From Eudorina sp. 2006-703-Eu-15 (taxonomy: Eukaryota > Chlorophyta > Chlorophyceae > Chlamydomonadales > Volvocaceae): a stretch of DNA of 64,000 nucleotides. Numbering within the stretch: position 1 is the stretch's first letter; every line of letters starts with the position of its first letter. The notes under the pieces are model-generated. The model saw nothing but the letters and a program-made list of their open reading frames with translations, made no database searches and was not told the DNA's origin. Location: NCBI GenBank assembly GCA_003117195.1, contig BDSI01000116.1:337288-401287 (forward strand), read 5' to 3'. The position numbers and the translations under genes are program-made. Positions 37,318 through 48,293 of the stretch are shown one piece after another.

Positions 37318-40300
37318 GGGCAGGCAGGGTGGGCCCAGGTGCACCAAGGCAGATGGGTGCGCGGGTGCGGGCGCACGAGAGGCAGTGCGACGATAGTAGC
37401 GGCAGTCCGTCTCCCTCACATCCGGTTCTATGGTTTCCATCATGCACATGAACACGGCGGGTGGCCGTCCCCCAGCCTACCGTGCCTTCCACGGCCAACG
37501 ACGGGGTTGGCTGGGCATTCTGTTTGCTGTTGGCATTGCACGCGCTGTCAGTCGCATCCATTCCCGCGTTGCCCCAGTCGAGCGAGACCTCCCAGGGTAA
37601 GCCGTTCATGGACGCACCTGCGGCGACCCTCCAGGGGTGGTGGCTCGCGTCATCCCCAGGGAGCTGCGGTACGCGGGCAGGACCTCCGAGGCGCCGCCCT
37701 GCGCCTCCACCAGCTGCCGTACCCCCAGGAGCAGTGCGGCCTCGGCGGCGGCCAAGTCCTGGCCCTGCAGCACCCCCGACCCGATGAACGCGTCCAGGAG
37801 GGCCCTGCGCCCATGTACGGTACCGTACATACGTTACGCACAGCAGCGCGGAAAGGGCGTGGGGCTGGGACGTGAGGCGCAGGCGACAATCAATCTGGTG
37901 TTTGATGAAGGAGCAAGAGCTCATCCGGTTCTTCCTCTTCACAAGGCTTCACAAGGCAAGAATTCACAAGGCTTCACAAGGCAAAAGCGGGGCCTCCTGT
38001 AACTTCCTTAATGAAAAGGGCATCGCCCTGCCGGTGACACAAATTGGTTCTACGGCACCGCCACGTCGCCCGTGGACATGCATCCAATCCACCATTATGG
38101 ACCCACGCAGGTGAGCTCCCCGCCTATCCGTGGGGCTAAGTGGTCTCCAGCCATGTCGGCAGCCACCCAGGCCGCTTGCAGCACAGCCACCTAATTTGCA
38201 ATATTTGCATCCGCTATGGTTCGCATCCACACGCAACGCGGCTGCCCACGTACTTGTACTGCACGGCTCCCGGAAAGCTGGGGTCCCTCACAACGTTGGC
38301 CCGCGAGAAGGTTTTGACGTACTGCGGGGCCGAGGTGGGGAGGGAGGTCAGGGCGAACTAGAGGACGAACGCCCGTACCTACCTACCTACCTACCATCGA
38401 AAGGGGGGGTACCGGCGGGGGACCCCCTTGACCCGTACCCGGCGGGATCATCAAGACACTGATGGCAGATCGGAACCAACCCGCATGCCCGTTACTGCTG
38501 GCCGAATCGCAGGAGTGGTGAGCACATGGCATGCGAGACCACGTGAACTGTCCACGGCACACAAGCACCAGAGACCCCACAAGCAGCCCGCAGCCGCCCC
38601 TTGGCCCGCCCCTGCCCCCACCTCGCTCAGAAAGGACTCCGTGCTCCGCGGCTCGTACCCAGCCGCCTGCCAGGCCCCAGGATCCAGCTCCGACGCCCGA
38701 ACAGGGGCCACATCTGCGGCGGGGAGGGCCGCCCGGCGGGTGGCCAGGCATACAGGGTAGCACACCCCATCCGGGGCACTCCCGTCACGCGGGTACGGCA
38801 TTCTGCGTGTAACTGAAGCCGGGGCGGGTTGCCGGCTCGAGACGGTGAGCGCATTAGCCGGCGGGGGCTCAGGTTGAGGGCTGCTGTGGACCGGAAGGAG
38901 CACCAGGCATGCAGGGGACTGTCCAGGGCACCTGCAGCCGCGACCGTGTGTGAGGTGCCAGATGCCACAACACACTATTACCATGGGTAGGGCATGGACA
39001 TCTTGAAGGCGGCCCGGCGGAGGTACGATGGGGGCCCCATCACGCATCGTGGCTGTGTAGCGTGCACGGCATTGCACCCCGTCCGCTCAAGCCCTCACAC
39101 GGCGGCCCCCAGTTACCGGTGGGGTGATTGGGGGTTCCCACCCACGGCCTGCCTCCCTCCCTCGCGCACCCGTGGTGGGGTCCAGCACCAGCTGTCGATG
39201 GCCGTCGGGACCCAGCACGCTGCTGAGCGCCACGATGGCAGCCGCCTGCCGGTGCGCCGCCGTGTACGAGTTGACCGCGAACCCCGCGTAGTCCCACCAG
39301 GCCACCTGGTTCACCAGCACCTGCAGCAGCATCGCGGCAGCCCCGGCCACACCGCACATCGCAGGCGGGAACAGGGAACCAGCAAGGCAACGCGGCGGAT
39401 GGGCAGCCGCGCCTAGATGCAGCGCGGCGCGAAAGGCTGTCGTATCAGGGCCGTACGGTATCCCGCCATCCTGTGCCGTGGCACAAATATCGCCCGTTGG
39501 GGGTGGCATTCTTGTTGCGTCCCGAATCCGGGGGGCCAACCAACCACCTTGTCACCTTCTACCTCTTCCGACCGCGCGGAGCAACCTAGCCGCCTTCTAC
39601 CTCTTTCGAACGCGCGGAGCAACCTAGCAACCGCACCTCGGCCTGTGGATAGCCGCCCACGTTGGTGGAGCCCGCCCGTGCCGCTGCTGTTTGCGCGTAC
39701 GGACAGCGCGCGGACGTGCACGGGACCAGGGCCCCTGTGCTGCGGTCCAGTACCCGAGAGGAGCCGGGCAACGCCGCGGTGAGGACCTGGCCACGCAGCC
39801 GGGCGGGCGCGCTGCTGTGGCTGGCCGACTGCGGTGGGCGGGCCGGGAGGGGGGAGGGGCGTGCGATGTTGAGGGCCATGACTGCGACTGTTTTTCGGTG
39901 GCAGGCGCCAAAGGTCATAAACACACGACGGGGGTGGTTCGCTTCACGCGAACCTTGCTGTAGCAATCCCGGGATCGCTGGCAGGCGCTGAGCTGACATC
40001 AATGCAGGTTGGACTCCCTTGCACGGCCAACGGCAGTAGACGTGCCTTGCACAGCAAGTCGTTTGCAGGGACCCGATCCGCGTGCAGGACCACCGCCCGC
40101 TCCCGCAACCCACTGCCGAGCCCGCCGCCGCTCGGCCCCATCCCGCCCCCCGTGCCTGCCTCCCTAAATCGTTGCTCCCCAACCTTCCCTGTGCCCCAAA
40201 GGCAAGGACCGTACACCACCTTGAACGCAAGCGGTGTACCCAGCGTCATGAGGCATCGACACCGTGCATGGTACGCGTCGTACATGTCTTGACATGACAC

Positions 40301-43300
40301 GTCATCCGGCAGGCCGTACTGGCGCAATTGCGCCATTATGCGGCTGGCCTCGCGCAGCGGGGCCCCCTGAGCCAGCAGCCGCAAGTCGTCCGGGTCGAAC
40401 ACGACGCCGTGCTGGGGGCCCTGCAGCTGCACGATGCTGGCCAGGATGGTGAGGAAGAGGCTGGTGCTGCCGCCGCAACCTGCCACGTGGGCGCGACGGC
40501 GTCGGGGGGCGGTCACTGGGGGGCCCCGGCACGGCAAGTCTGTGAAGCCTGCGCAGGGCCTCAACAACGCCGAAAACTCAGCTGGTATACCGTAGACATG
40601 ATCATATCAGTGTGGGAGCGGTGTTTTCCACCTTGAAGGGCGTGTGCGCTGGGCGCGAGGCAGTGCCTTGCCCACGCCACCGACACCCCAACGATCTGGT
40701 TGCAGGTACGGTAAGCGGCTTGGGGAACCGGCGTGGGCAGCTCGAAACATACTTTAGTTTACTAACGCGACGCGTTCGAGTGCGGGGAGGACTCGTGCAG
40801 CACGCGGCTCTGCTCACCCGCCGAGATGTCCGCGCACACCCCGATCTCCGGCAGCCCATCGCCATCCTGAGGTCCAAAGGCCCCACGGGGACAAGGCAAG
40901 GCAAGCACGGTCAAGCTGCCCTGACGGCTGGATGGCCAGCAGGCTCTGCACAATGCGGCAAGTGGGTCGGCAACAGGTTCGCCCGCCGAACAACGCGCGC
41001 TTCTCACGGAAGCAGCGGACCAATCCCTTGGCTCGTCTCGGCTCATCTCGTCTCGCAACAGACCCCACCAGGTGTCCACCCACCAGGTCCCGGCCCGCTG
41101 CCCGCTGCGCGATGTCCAGCAGCTGGTCCCAACTGGCGGGCGGCCCGGTGGCGTTGAGGGCGGCCAGCAGGTCAGCCCGGTAGTACAGGTGGAGGGGCAG
41201 CGGCGTCAGGGGCAGGGCGCGCCGGTAGCTGAGGGAGGCGGCCGACGGATCCGCGGGCGCCAAGGACAACCTGCTGGCAGCCAGGAAGGCCCGACGGCAG
41301 GCGGAGGGACACATGCCGCGTGCACCGCGTCTGGGCGCTGCTGCTGCAACCCTTTCCTTGCGTCGCAAAAGTGCATACGGTGTGGGCGCGAAGGCCGACG
41401 CCCCCGGATGTAACACCACGACGGACCCCCAGGCGGTTTGGCGGGTTCATCACTAACCACGGCGGACCACCCCGCGCGCACACCGCAAGGATGTGAGCAC
41501 GGGGTCACGTCGCACAGAGGAACTACCGCGCAACCCTAGCCAGCCTGCGAGAAGGGGTGTTGTGCTTTAATGGAGAGCTGAGGTGCGTGTGTACAAGAAT
41601 GTGTATGAGTTTCGTGTTGCGGGCGGTGCGTGCGGCACGGCCACAGGTGCGTGCGCTCACCGAGGCGTTCCACGCAACACCGGCATTGTCCGCGGCCGCA
41701 GGTGCTAATCGTGAAAAACCGAAGCCCTGCTGAGGTCCCAAATTGCTGCATAGCATTGCGTCTCCGGTACGGCATACAACAAAACTTGTCTTATGTCTTT
41801 ACTTTGAACAGAGGGAGGAGGAGTGTACGGAATGACTCACCGCCAGGAGGGCGGTATGTCGTACTGCCGGTACTGCGTGTCATCTCCGAGCAGCGGCGTA
41901 AGGTCCTGGAATGCACCGCTGATCTGGGTCGAGGCCAGGGCCTGGCGGGCGGGGGTTGGGTTAAATTGAAAAAAGGGGTTGGTTGGGTGTGGCCAGGCGA
42001 GGTGAGGGCGCGCCGCAGCATGCCGGGTGGTTCGCGTCATCAAGCCGCGCCTCCCACCAGATGTCCCAGACGGACAAACAGCACAGAGCAAGGAGCTTCC
42101 AAACGCCCGACTTCGCGGTCCGATCCATCCGCGCGTTGCGGAGGCGTGAATCCATCGAACCTTCCGCCCACAGAACCCACCGTGCCGCTTCATGCCTTAT
42201 ATGTCAGCGCAAGCATGAGGCGCTGTGGGGTGTTTCATTTGCAACCACAAGATCGGTTGCTGTCACGCAAGCGACCTCCACGGCGCGCACCGACTCCAGC
42301 CCAACGGCGGGAGGGCGCTCACATACGAGCCCACCCTCGCAATCCTCGCACCCCTACGGACGCGCTTGCCACAAGAGGTGCCCTCACCGCAGACGAGACC
42401 ATCCAGAAGTCGTACGGTCCAGGACTCTCCGATGTGGGCAGAGCATCACTGATGCCGTACTCTTGCGCCCGGTACTGCGAGTCAGCGCGGGGTCGCCGGG
42501 GAACGAACGCGGTCATTTGCAGGGACAGAGAGCCGGGGCAGCTGACACGGCCTCACGCAAGCCCCAGCAGCTGTGTCGCAGTCCTGATCACCGCCGGGAA
42601 AAAACTCAAGTGCGCGCTTCCGCTCCCACGCTAAAGCCGCCCACCAGCTTCAGGGTCCCACCTTCTCTTGTTGGACTGGCCCCATCACCACCATTTCGGC
42701 CGTCGTGTGAAGGCGCTTGGGACCTCCGAAGTGGGTGTCAGCCCTTTCTCTGAGCCCTAACCACATTATTTCGTCAAGCACTGCGGCCGTTGCTGGTCAG
42801 ACACCGCCTCACCTGTGCCGGGCTGATATGGGTTACGTTGTAGCTCAATCCCGTCGCGGCGCCGAGTCCGCCGAGCAGCTGCGTAAACACGGTGAGTGTG
42901 CGCGCACCGAATACCAGGCCGCTGATAGCCGGCGGGACGCCCGGGGCCTGCATGTCATTGAGATGCAAGGTCGACATGCGCAGCCCCCCTCACCGCGGTG
43001 CAGCGCAGGACCGACTTCGCGACAGAGATTGCAGACGCGCGTCGTGCCGGGGGCAGGTCAGTGGAAGCAGCATTTGGCTGGAAGCCCGAGGCCGTTGGCA
43101 GTGCGCCGACAGCGGGAGGGAAAACGTCCGTCATCTTCCCTCGGGGTCGGGGTTGCTGCATCAGAGGATTGTGTGGCCGTGGGCCGCTGCCATTCCCCAA
43201 CGCCGCCAGCAACCAGCAACACCGTGGGGCCGGTCCCCGCGAAACACGACTGACTCGCCGTACATGGAAGTACGGCCTTGCGGACTGCTGGGCGCCAAGA

Positions 43301-44171
43301 CTTTGGCCAAATCGATTTCTCTCCCGTGTATCTCCCGGCACCTCCTCTCCAATGAGTCGCAGCATCGTCCTCATGCCACATGCAGCTTCTGGCCCCGTGA
43401 CCCAGATGGCAGATGCAAGCCAGACGGCCATACAGCAAGTCCCCGACCCCACGCGGCCCAGTCGGACCCAGCGAGGCCGCACCGGCGTGCTGGTGGCGGG
43501 CCGCTCGCAGCTGGCGGCAGCCCTGATGGCCAAGCCCCATGTCGCCAGACGCCGCTGTGGTGACTGCTGGCTGGCTCCGTTGGTGTCGGGGCTGCACCTG
43601 CTCGGAAACGGGACGGCGAGGAAGTGAGGCGAAAACGCGGATGCAAATGGGCGCCAGGCGAGAAGGATGCTGTTGGGGGGGCTGGGAGGTGGTACTGAAT
43701 TTGTCAAGGGCGACTGCCGGCATCAGGACACCCCACAATTGCTGCCGAATGCTTGTAGGAGAACACCTGAGGTGCTTCGAACGTGAATTCTGGAGGTGGC
43801 ATGTAATATCGGCCCCTGGCAGGAGAGCTTTGGTGTGGTCTGCCGTGGCTACGCCGTGGCCCCGCACCCCACGATGCCTCGGCGCAAAGGGGAGTCAGGC
43901 TTAGGTATATGTTTTCAGTGTAAAACTCCGCCTCGGCCCGATCAGCGTCAAAGTAACGCGGTATTGTACACAGGAGGCATAACACCAAGGCGCACCACCT
44001 TAAGCCTTCGAGCGTGCTCCAATCTAATGCATAACAGGACCCGGTGCCCGACTCCGTCGCCCGCGGTGTCAATACTGCTTCAGCTGCGCTCGATGCCGCA
44101 TACACCACCATAAGCACGAAGACAAACGGCACCAACTGAAGCGTGTTGCCTTTAGCTGCCCATCTTAACAT
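25723..44171 (-). CDS. Receptor-type class III nucleotide cyclase with SBP-like ectodomain and tandem cyclase domains
   Basis: Exons in transcript order: start ATG 44171 with a signal peptide (VPFVFVLMVVYAASSAAEA); unresolved 43998-43078; then 43077-42994, 42947-42813, 42474-42388, 41941-41841, one exon near 41725-41661 whose phase I could not fit, 41270-41084, 40866-40818, 40479-40220, 39786-39637, 39320-39170, 38713-38622, 38321-38254, 37804-37618, 37245-37021, 36700-34224, 33664-33328, 32371-32159, 31538-31507, 31214-31121, 30586-30524, 30161-30030 and 29583-25723 (TGA). From 41270 onward all phases agree. The product is about 3,000 residues. The ectodomain resembles family-1 solute-binding proteins (LPLTPLPLHLYYRADLL..PASWDQLLDIAQ). 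One membrane helix follows (NTLLVAVVVPLASSVVLLVV). Cyclase domain 1 starts VVLCVTDIQ|DSTTLWE and has both metal Asp residues (TDIQ; TEGDSFILAF). An insert of about 700 residues precedes its C half (LRVRIGFHCG..YSGPVLQAAKAI). A second, degenerate cyclase-like domain follows (APLGYMAVAVVQLQD..WILALQRDL..GGVDVG..YSGPACKVAR), then a low-complexity tail. cGMP versus cAMP is undecided. Confidence 0.8.
29849..29958 (+). repeat. 22-bp minisatellite in cyclase intron
   Basis: Five copies of CCTGGTTTTAGTCCGGCGGTCG, the last two with GGAGG instead of GGCGG. The array sits inside the last intron of the cyclase gene (29584-30029). Confidence 0.9.
31380..31437 (+). repeat. Direct repeat pair in cyclase intron
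   Basis: Two copies of a roughly 28-bp unit containing GGGTGGGGCCCCTCCCTGAG lie in the intron between the exons at 31507-31538 and 31121-31214. Confidence 0.8.
37249..37320 (+). repeat. (GGCA)n array forming the polypyrimidine tract of a cyclase intron
   Basis: About 17 GGCA units end in GGGGGGCAGG. Read on the coding (minus) strand the array is (CCTG)n running straight into the acceptor CTGCAG|CCG of the membrane-helix exon (37245-37021), so the microsatellite supplies the polypyrimidine tract. Confidence 0.9.
37940..37988 (+). repeat. Tandem CTTCACAAGGCAAGAATTCA-type repeat
   Basis: Four CACAAGGC cores in two slightly different units, within the cyclase intron between 37805 and 38253. Confidence 0.75.
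39553..39628 (+). repeat. ~38-bp direct duplication in cyclase intron
   Basis: CCTTCTACCTCTTTCGAACG..GCGGAGCAACCTAGC occurs twice in tandem with two or three differences. It is a recent small duplication inside the intron 39321-39636. Confidence 0.85.
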
Positions 44172-46543
44172 TCTTTAAGTCTCTTTTCCTCATGTGTGCT
44201 CCGGTAACAGCAACCCACAGTCTGAAGGAAACCAAAATCAAAAGAGGTTTCGTTTTTCCTTGCAAGTGATCCTAAACCTATGCAGATACATTCACGAACC
44301 GTAGCAAAGTACGTGTACTGACGATCCAACAAGCTGGCTTGCACCCAGCAACTGTCATGAAAAACGCAAAGTATGCGCGGATACGTGCCAACGCAACTTA
44401 AGAAATATCGTGTCCATCATAGCAAATCATGGCGAAATGGTTCTTCCTCACAAGGTAAAACGTACGACTAGCGACAACCATTGCAATAACGTTCACCACC
44501 GGAACTGACCGCTAACCGTCCTAACTGAAAATGGGAGAATTGCTGAAAGCCCCAGGAAGGTCCAATATTGCACACAGCAATATTATACGAAGTGATATCT
44601 ATGTTTGGCCGCAAAAAACGTCTGGGTAATTTCGTCACTTACGTCTGCGGGACCACATCCAAGGACCATGCTACCGGTTGGTGGAGGTCTGGGTACCGTA
44701 GGGTTGCTCTTACTGTAGTGCTGCTCGATATATTTTGGCTTCCTCTTGTTCCGACATTGACATGGTTTCCACAATTCGCAATGATTTTCAAGGCAATACC
44801 CTCTAGGAACCCTTGATAAATCTTCATCATTTTCGGCGCTGAACCTGTGGCCGGTTGTTACTTTGAGAAAAATAATCACCGGTCCAAATTGGTATGGCCG
44901 TAGGTGCCAATCTTCGCAATACGTCGCAATCCGGTGGTCTGTCCTTCGACCCTGTTCGGCTCAGTGCTTGGCTCGTGTGGCACGCTGGCTGTTTCGGTAT
45001 TGGCTCTGAATAGGAGCTCACTCCAGGAAGCGATCGTTACAAGGGGGACCAGCAATTGAGCTGCTCGCTCGCCGTACAGGCGCAGACGGACTGTTCATCC
45101 CACGTGTTCATCCTACCCCAGGGGCATGCCGTGCACGAGGCAGGGAGCCATGCTCACTCTAGTCAGTTCTTATTCAAGGTACAGTGGAAAATTCGTTGTG
45201 TGGATACTTGAATCGGTTGGATACTACTGGGAATATCCAGTAAGGGAGTACATAGACATGCTTTCAGCCTTTTTCAGCGCAATTGCATGGGTGAATAACC
45301 AGCAAACCAGGTATACCTGGTTACCCCACAGTGCCCTACGATCGGTGCAACATGGGTGGCAGGGCCGTGACTGGAAGGAGGTACCTGACGGGGGCGGGCA
45401 GGATGATGAGCCCTACTTGCCTGCGAGGAACGGCAGCTGACGGTAATACGGTTGACCCAGCGCGTCAACGAAAGGGGCAAAGTAAAGAAGAGCGACTACC
45501 TGCACGCAGAAGCATTACGCGCCAAATGGCATCGCACATAGCTGCGACCGACTGTAGGACACCAATTCAATGTTTGCGAAAACCCCACCGCGGAGGCAGG
45601 GGCGATGCTGGATTTGACCAGATCGTGGGGGGTGGATGGACCGGCCTGGCAGTAGCTGACCTGCCGTCCACTTTCCGTATCGTTTCCATGTCACCTTGCG
45701 TAACATATGTTCGGTTATGCCCGCTCTGATTGTGCCACATTACCTTATCGGTTGAGTACTTTCATTGTGCCCCAAGGGTCTTTAAACTTATATTCACTAT
45801 TGAAGATTAGCAGCGCTATTACTTATAACATGAAGAGACGGCATTCTGGCAATCAGTAGTGTCCTAAATCAAACGATTACGTAATCTACAAGAAAAGGTC
45901 AGGCGTATGCGTAATTACCACAGTAATGTTATGAGCGTGTCCCATTATATTTACGCGAGGCAACATCTTGCTGCCCCAGACAAAAGGGTCATTATGAGGT
46001 GCGGTGTTGCAAAGGATGCTCTTGTTCATTCGTCGCTATCAGGTCAAACATTTTGAGTTCATGCAAAAATATTGTTGAAAAGCGCCACATATGAACCTCT
46101 CGTCAGCGAACCGATAAATGGAGCGCGAGCTGCGACGAAACCCATGGAATGCAGCGACTGCCGAGCCTCTGAATATGATAAAAGATAAAGACAACTTATA
46201 TGTTTTACAAATGCAAAAGAACCAAAGAACCGCCTTGCCGTGGTCATACTTGGATAGAACGTACGGCTTAACGAGAAACGTAGTCTAGCCTGTTTCAATG
46301 TCGGCAAGGCAATCCTCACTAACCCAGCAGACAACAATATGCCAAACATTCGCTTAAGAACACACGCCTTACTAACATGGCAGGCACGTCCCACCGTCAT
46401 ATCATCGACCACTCTCACACTCAAGCTGACAAGCTCACATGGCAGTTGCTGTTTGACGTACAAGTTCAATTCTGAACTATAGCCTTTATCTCGGCTGTCT
46501 CAAAGCGGCTCGAGGTGGCATAGCTGGCTCTGGAAAGGGGACG

Positions 46544-46864
46544 GTGGCGACGCAGCGGCTTGGGATCGGGCCTTACACTGCAGGGGGAGCTCGCTCGCTC
46601 ACAGAACACGCGACAGCGGCAGGCGCACGCACCGCCCTAGGCCCAGACCACGCCGGGCCGTCGGGCTCCAACCACGACAACCGAACCACACGCGCCACTA
46701 ACACACCACGGCACACAGCTCAAGGGCACACGGCCGCGCCCGCGCCCGCGACGCGGGCCGACGCCAACGCGAGACAACCCCGAGGGACGAACCAACCCGA
46801 CTTCGCACGGACCCCAGAAACACCAGCAACAGGCACCCCGGGAGACGACCCCGACCCTAGGTAA
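46544..46864 (+). other. GC-rich open frame inside the AT-rich spacer, possible mobile-element remnant
   Basis: A 106-codon frame without an ATG (GTG first), rich in Thr, Ala, Arg, Pro and Asn and unlike the Ala/Gly tails of neighbouring genes. The GC-rich block has sharp edges (about 46500 and the G run at 46925-46935) against AT-richer flanks. Both facts would fit a fragment of a retroelement leader or gag-like region, but I see no reverse transcriptase, terminal repeats or target-site duplication. Confidence 0.2.
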
Positions 46865-46950
46865 CAAGAGCGCCTGCTGCTGTGCTACACGCCTCGTCCA
46901 GCTCGGGCCTCGCGCGAAACAGGGAGGGGGGGGGGAAAATAGCGAGCAAT

Positions 46951-47127
46951 AAGCTCCTGTTAGTGAAGGCAGAATGCCGAACAACAGGAGCTTCCGAGAA
47001 TATATCAGAGTACGACTGCCCCGGTGACCCAGGTCACCGGGACATAACTGACAACGGACAGTCGAAAGGCTGCCGTTAAGAACCTAGCTTAGACACTCTA
47101 GTCGTTTCACTCCTGCCGTGTCTAAGC
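46951..47127 (+). ncRNA. Candidate structured RNA: four consecutive stem-loops
   Basis: Hairpin 1: AAGCTCCTGTT (46951-46961) pairs with AACAGGAGCTT (46983-46993), enclosing a small GGCA-GAA-TGCC hairpin. Hairpin 2: CCCGGTGAC (47020-47028) pairs with GTCACCGGG (47033-47041) around a CCAG loop. Hairpin 3: AACGG-a-CAGTC (47053-47063) pairs with GGCTGCCGTT (47068-47077) around a GAAA (GNRA) tetraloop with one bulged A. Hairpin 4: GCTTAGACAC (47087-47096) pairs with GTGTCTAAGC (47118-47127). Further perfect inverted repeats follow at 47155-47166, 47200-47217 (GAAAGGC-TGTT-GCCTTTC) and 47254-47267 (GTCGTCCGGACGAC). No reading frame explains them. The strand is a guess: the G-T wobble and GAAA loop favour plus. 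It could be a small RNA gene or a hairpin-rich mobile element. Confidence 0.35.
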
Positions 47128-48293
47128 CGCAATTTTTCTAAGCCGCAATTTTGTGGCCGAGCGGCCGTTGCACGTTCACGTTGACGTTACGTAACACAAG
47201 AAAGGCTGTTGCCTTTCCAATATAACGTAAACTTATCCGAACGAACTGGCAGCGTCGTCCGGACGACTGGTTAGGACTGGTTATTTCCGGGGATGCAGCC
47301 CATGCATCTGGGCGGCCCCCGTTGCCGTTTCCCCGGCCCTAACTCCACGTAACTCCGCGACCCCCCGTCTCATCAACCGACCTTACGGCAAACCGACGAC
47401 CGGTTACCATACCATGTCTTACCCCTTGATAATTTCAAACATGTATCCTCCAGTGCGACTTCGTTTCTTACGTTGAAATCACGTCTTGTCATTTGGTGTT
47501 TTTGGTTTAAGTTACCTTGACCTAAAAATAACATATCATAACCGTGATTGTCCAGGCAACTCAAGGCATCGTGCTAGCTGGATTCATTTACCCAACACTA
47601 TAACAAACGGTCGACGCGTGGGTTTCGTGGTTCAGAGTTTATTGTCATACATAAATCCAACCAAGGAGCAGCGCTCAACGCTTCTCGCGTCACGACCCCG
47701 TCGCTCCTGGCGATGGCGACGGTTCGTCCCCGCCGCTCCAAAGGCCAGCGCCGGCTGGCCAGACGACTTGGATTGCGCAGCTTGCGCGCCTGCCTTTGCA
47801 TTGGCAAGATGGGCGAGGTGCGCATCTGTGCTCGGCGCCCAGTCTTATGCGGTCCTGCCGTTTGCTTGCCGTCTTCGGCCGTCTGGGCCCTAAGACGCCT
47901 ACAGACGCCTACAGACGCCTACTCAATGGCTGTTGGGATCGCAAATATCTTCTTTCAGAGATCAAATTACGATTTGCATGTCCGAATATGCGCAGGCCGA
48001 CCCGGAAGCAAGCGTCGGGGTTTCTGCTGCAGCCGCGTCAGCCGGTGCTGCCGGTGCGTCGCGAAAAACCAAGAACGTACCCAATGCCGCGTTTCCTCGC
48101 GATTGCGGAAAGAAAAATATTCACTAGAATACGCATTTTGCCGGTGACGTTCATTTCTTTGCACCGCACATTTCTTATAATCCCCCTCCTGAAACCAGAA
48201 CGACGTAAACCCTGTACGTTCCGCTCTGCTTCACTGCCGAATTATACTCCGAAAAGCAGCCATCCGTTCATGATCCCACATTGATACTTACGA

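Larger units (their letters stand above)
44172..48293. other. AT-richer spacer between two divergent genes
   Basis: This is the least GC-rich stretch in the window. I recognise no gene. Reading frames of 80-105 codons exist (for example around 44568-44816 and 45126-45440, plus strand), but they lack family features and chance frames are expected at this composition. It contains a perfect 18-bp palindrome (45305-45322, AACCAGGTATACCTGGTT) and an abrupt GC-rich island (about 46500-46935) ending in a G run. Also present are a cluster of stem-loops (46951-47267), a 16-bp tandem duplication TCTAAGCCGCAATTTT (47121-47152) and a 12-bp tandem ACAGACGCCTAC (about 47896-47922). It must include the promoters of the cyclase and of the 48294 gene. 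Confidence 0.45.

Noticed and set aside
44568..44816. Plus-strand 82-codon frame with hydrophobic segment (LTVVLLDIFWLPLVPTLTW)
   Set aside because: Short, no homology that I recognise, overlapped by an equally long antisense frame, and located in AT-richer spacer where such frames are expected by chance.
46500..46570. tRNA-derived A box (TGGCATAGCTGG) as a tRNA or SINE head
   Set aside because: No matching B box (GGTTCGANNCC) and no cloverleaf could be drawn.
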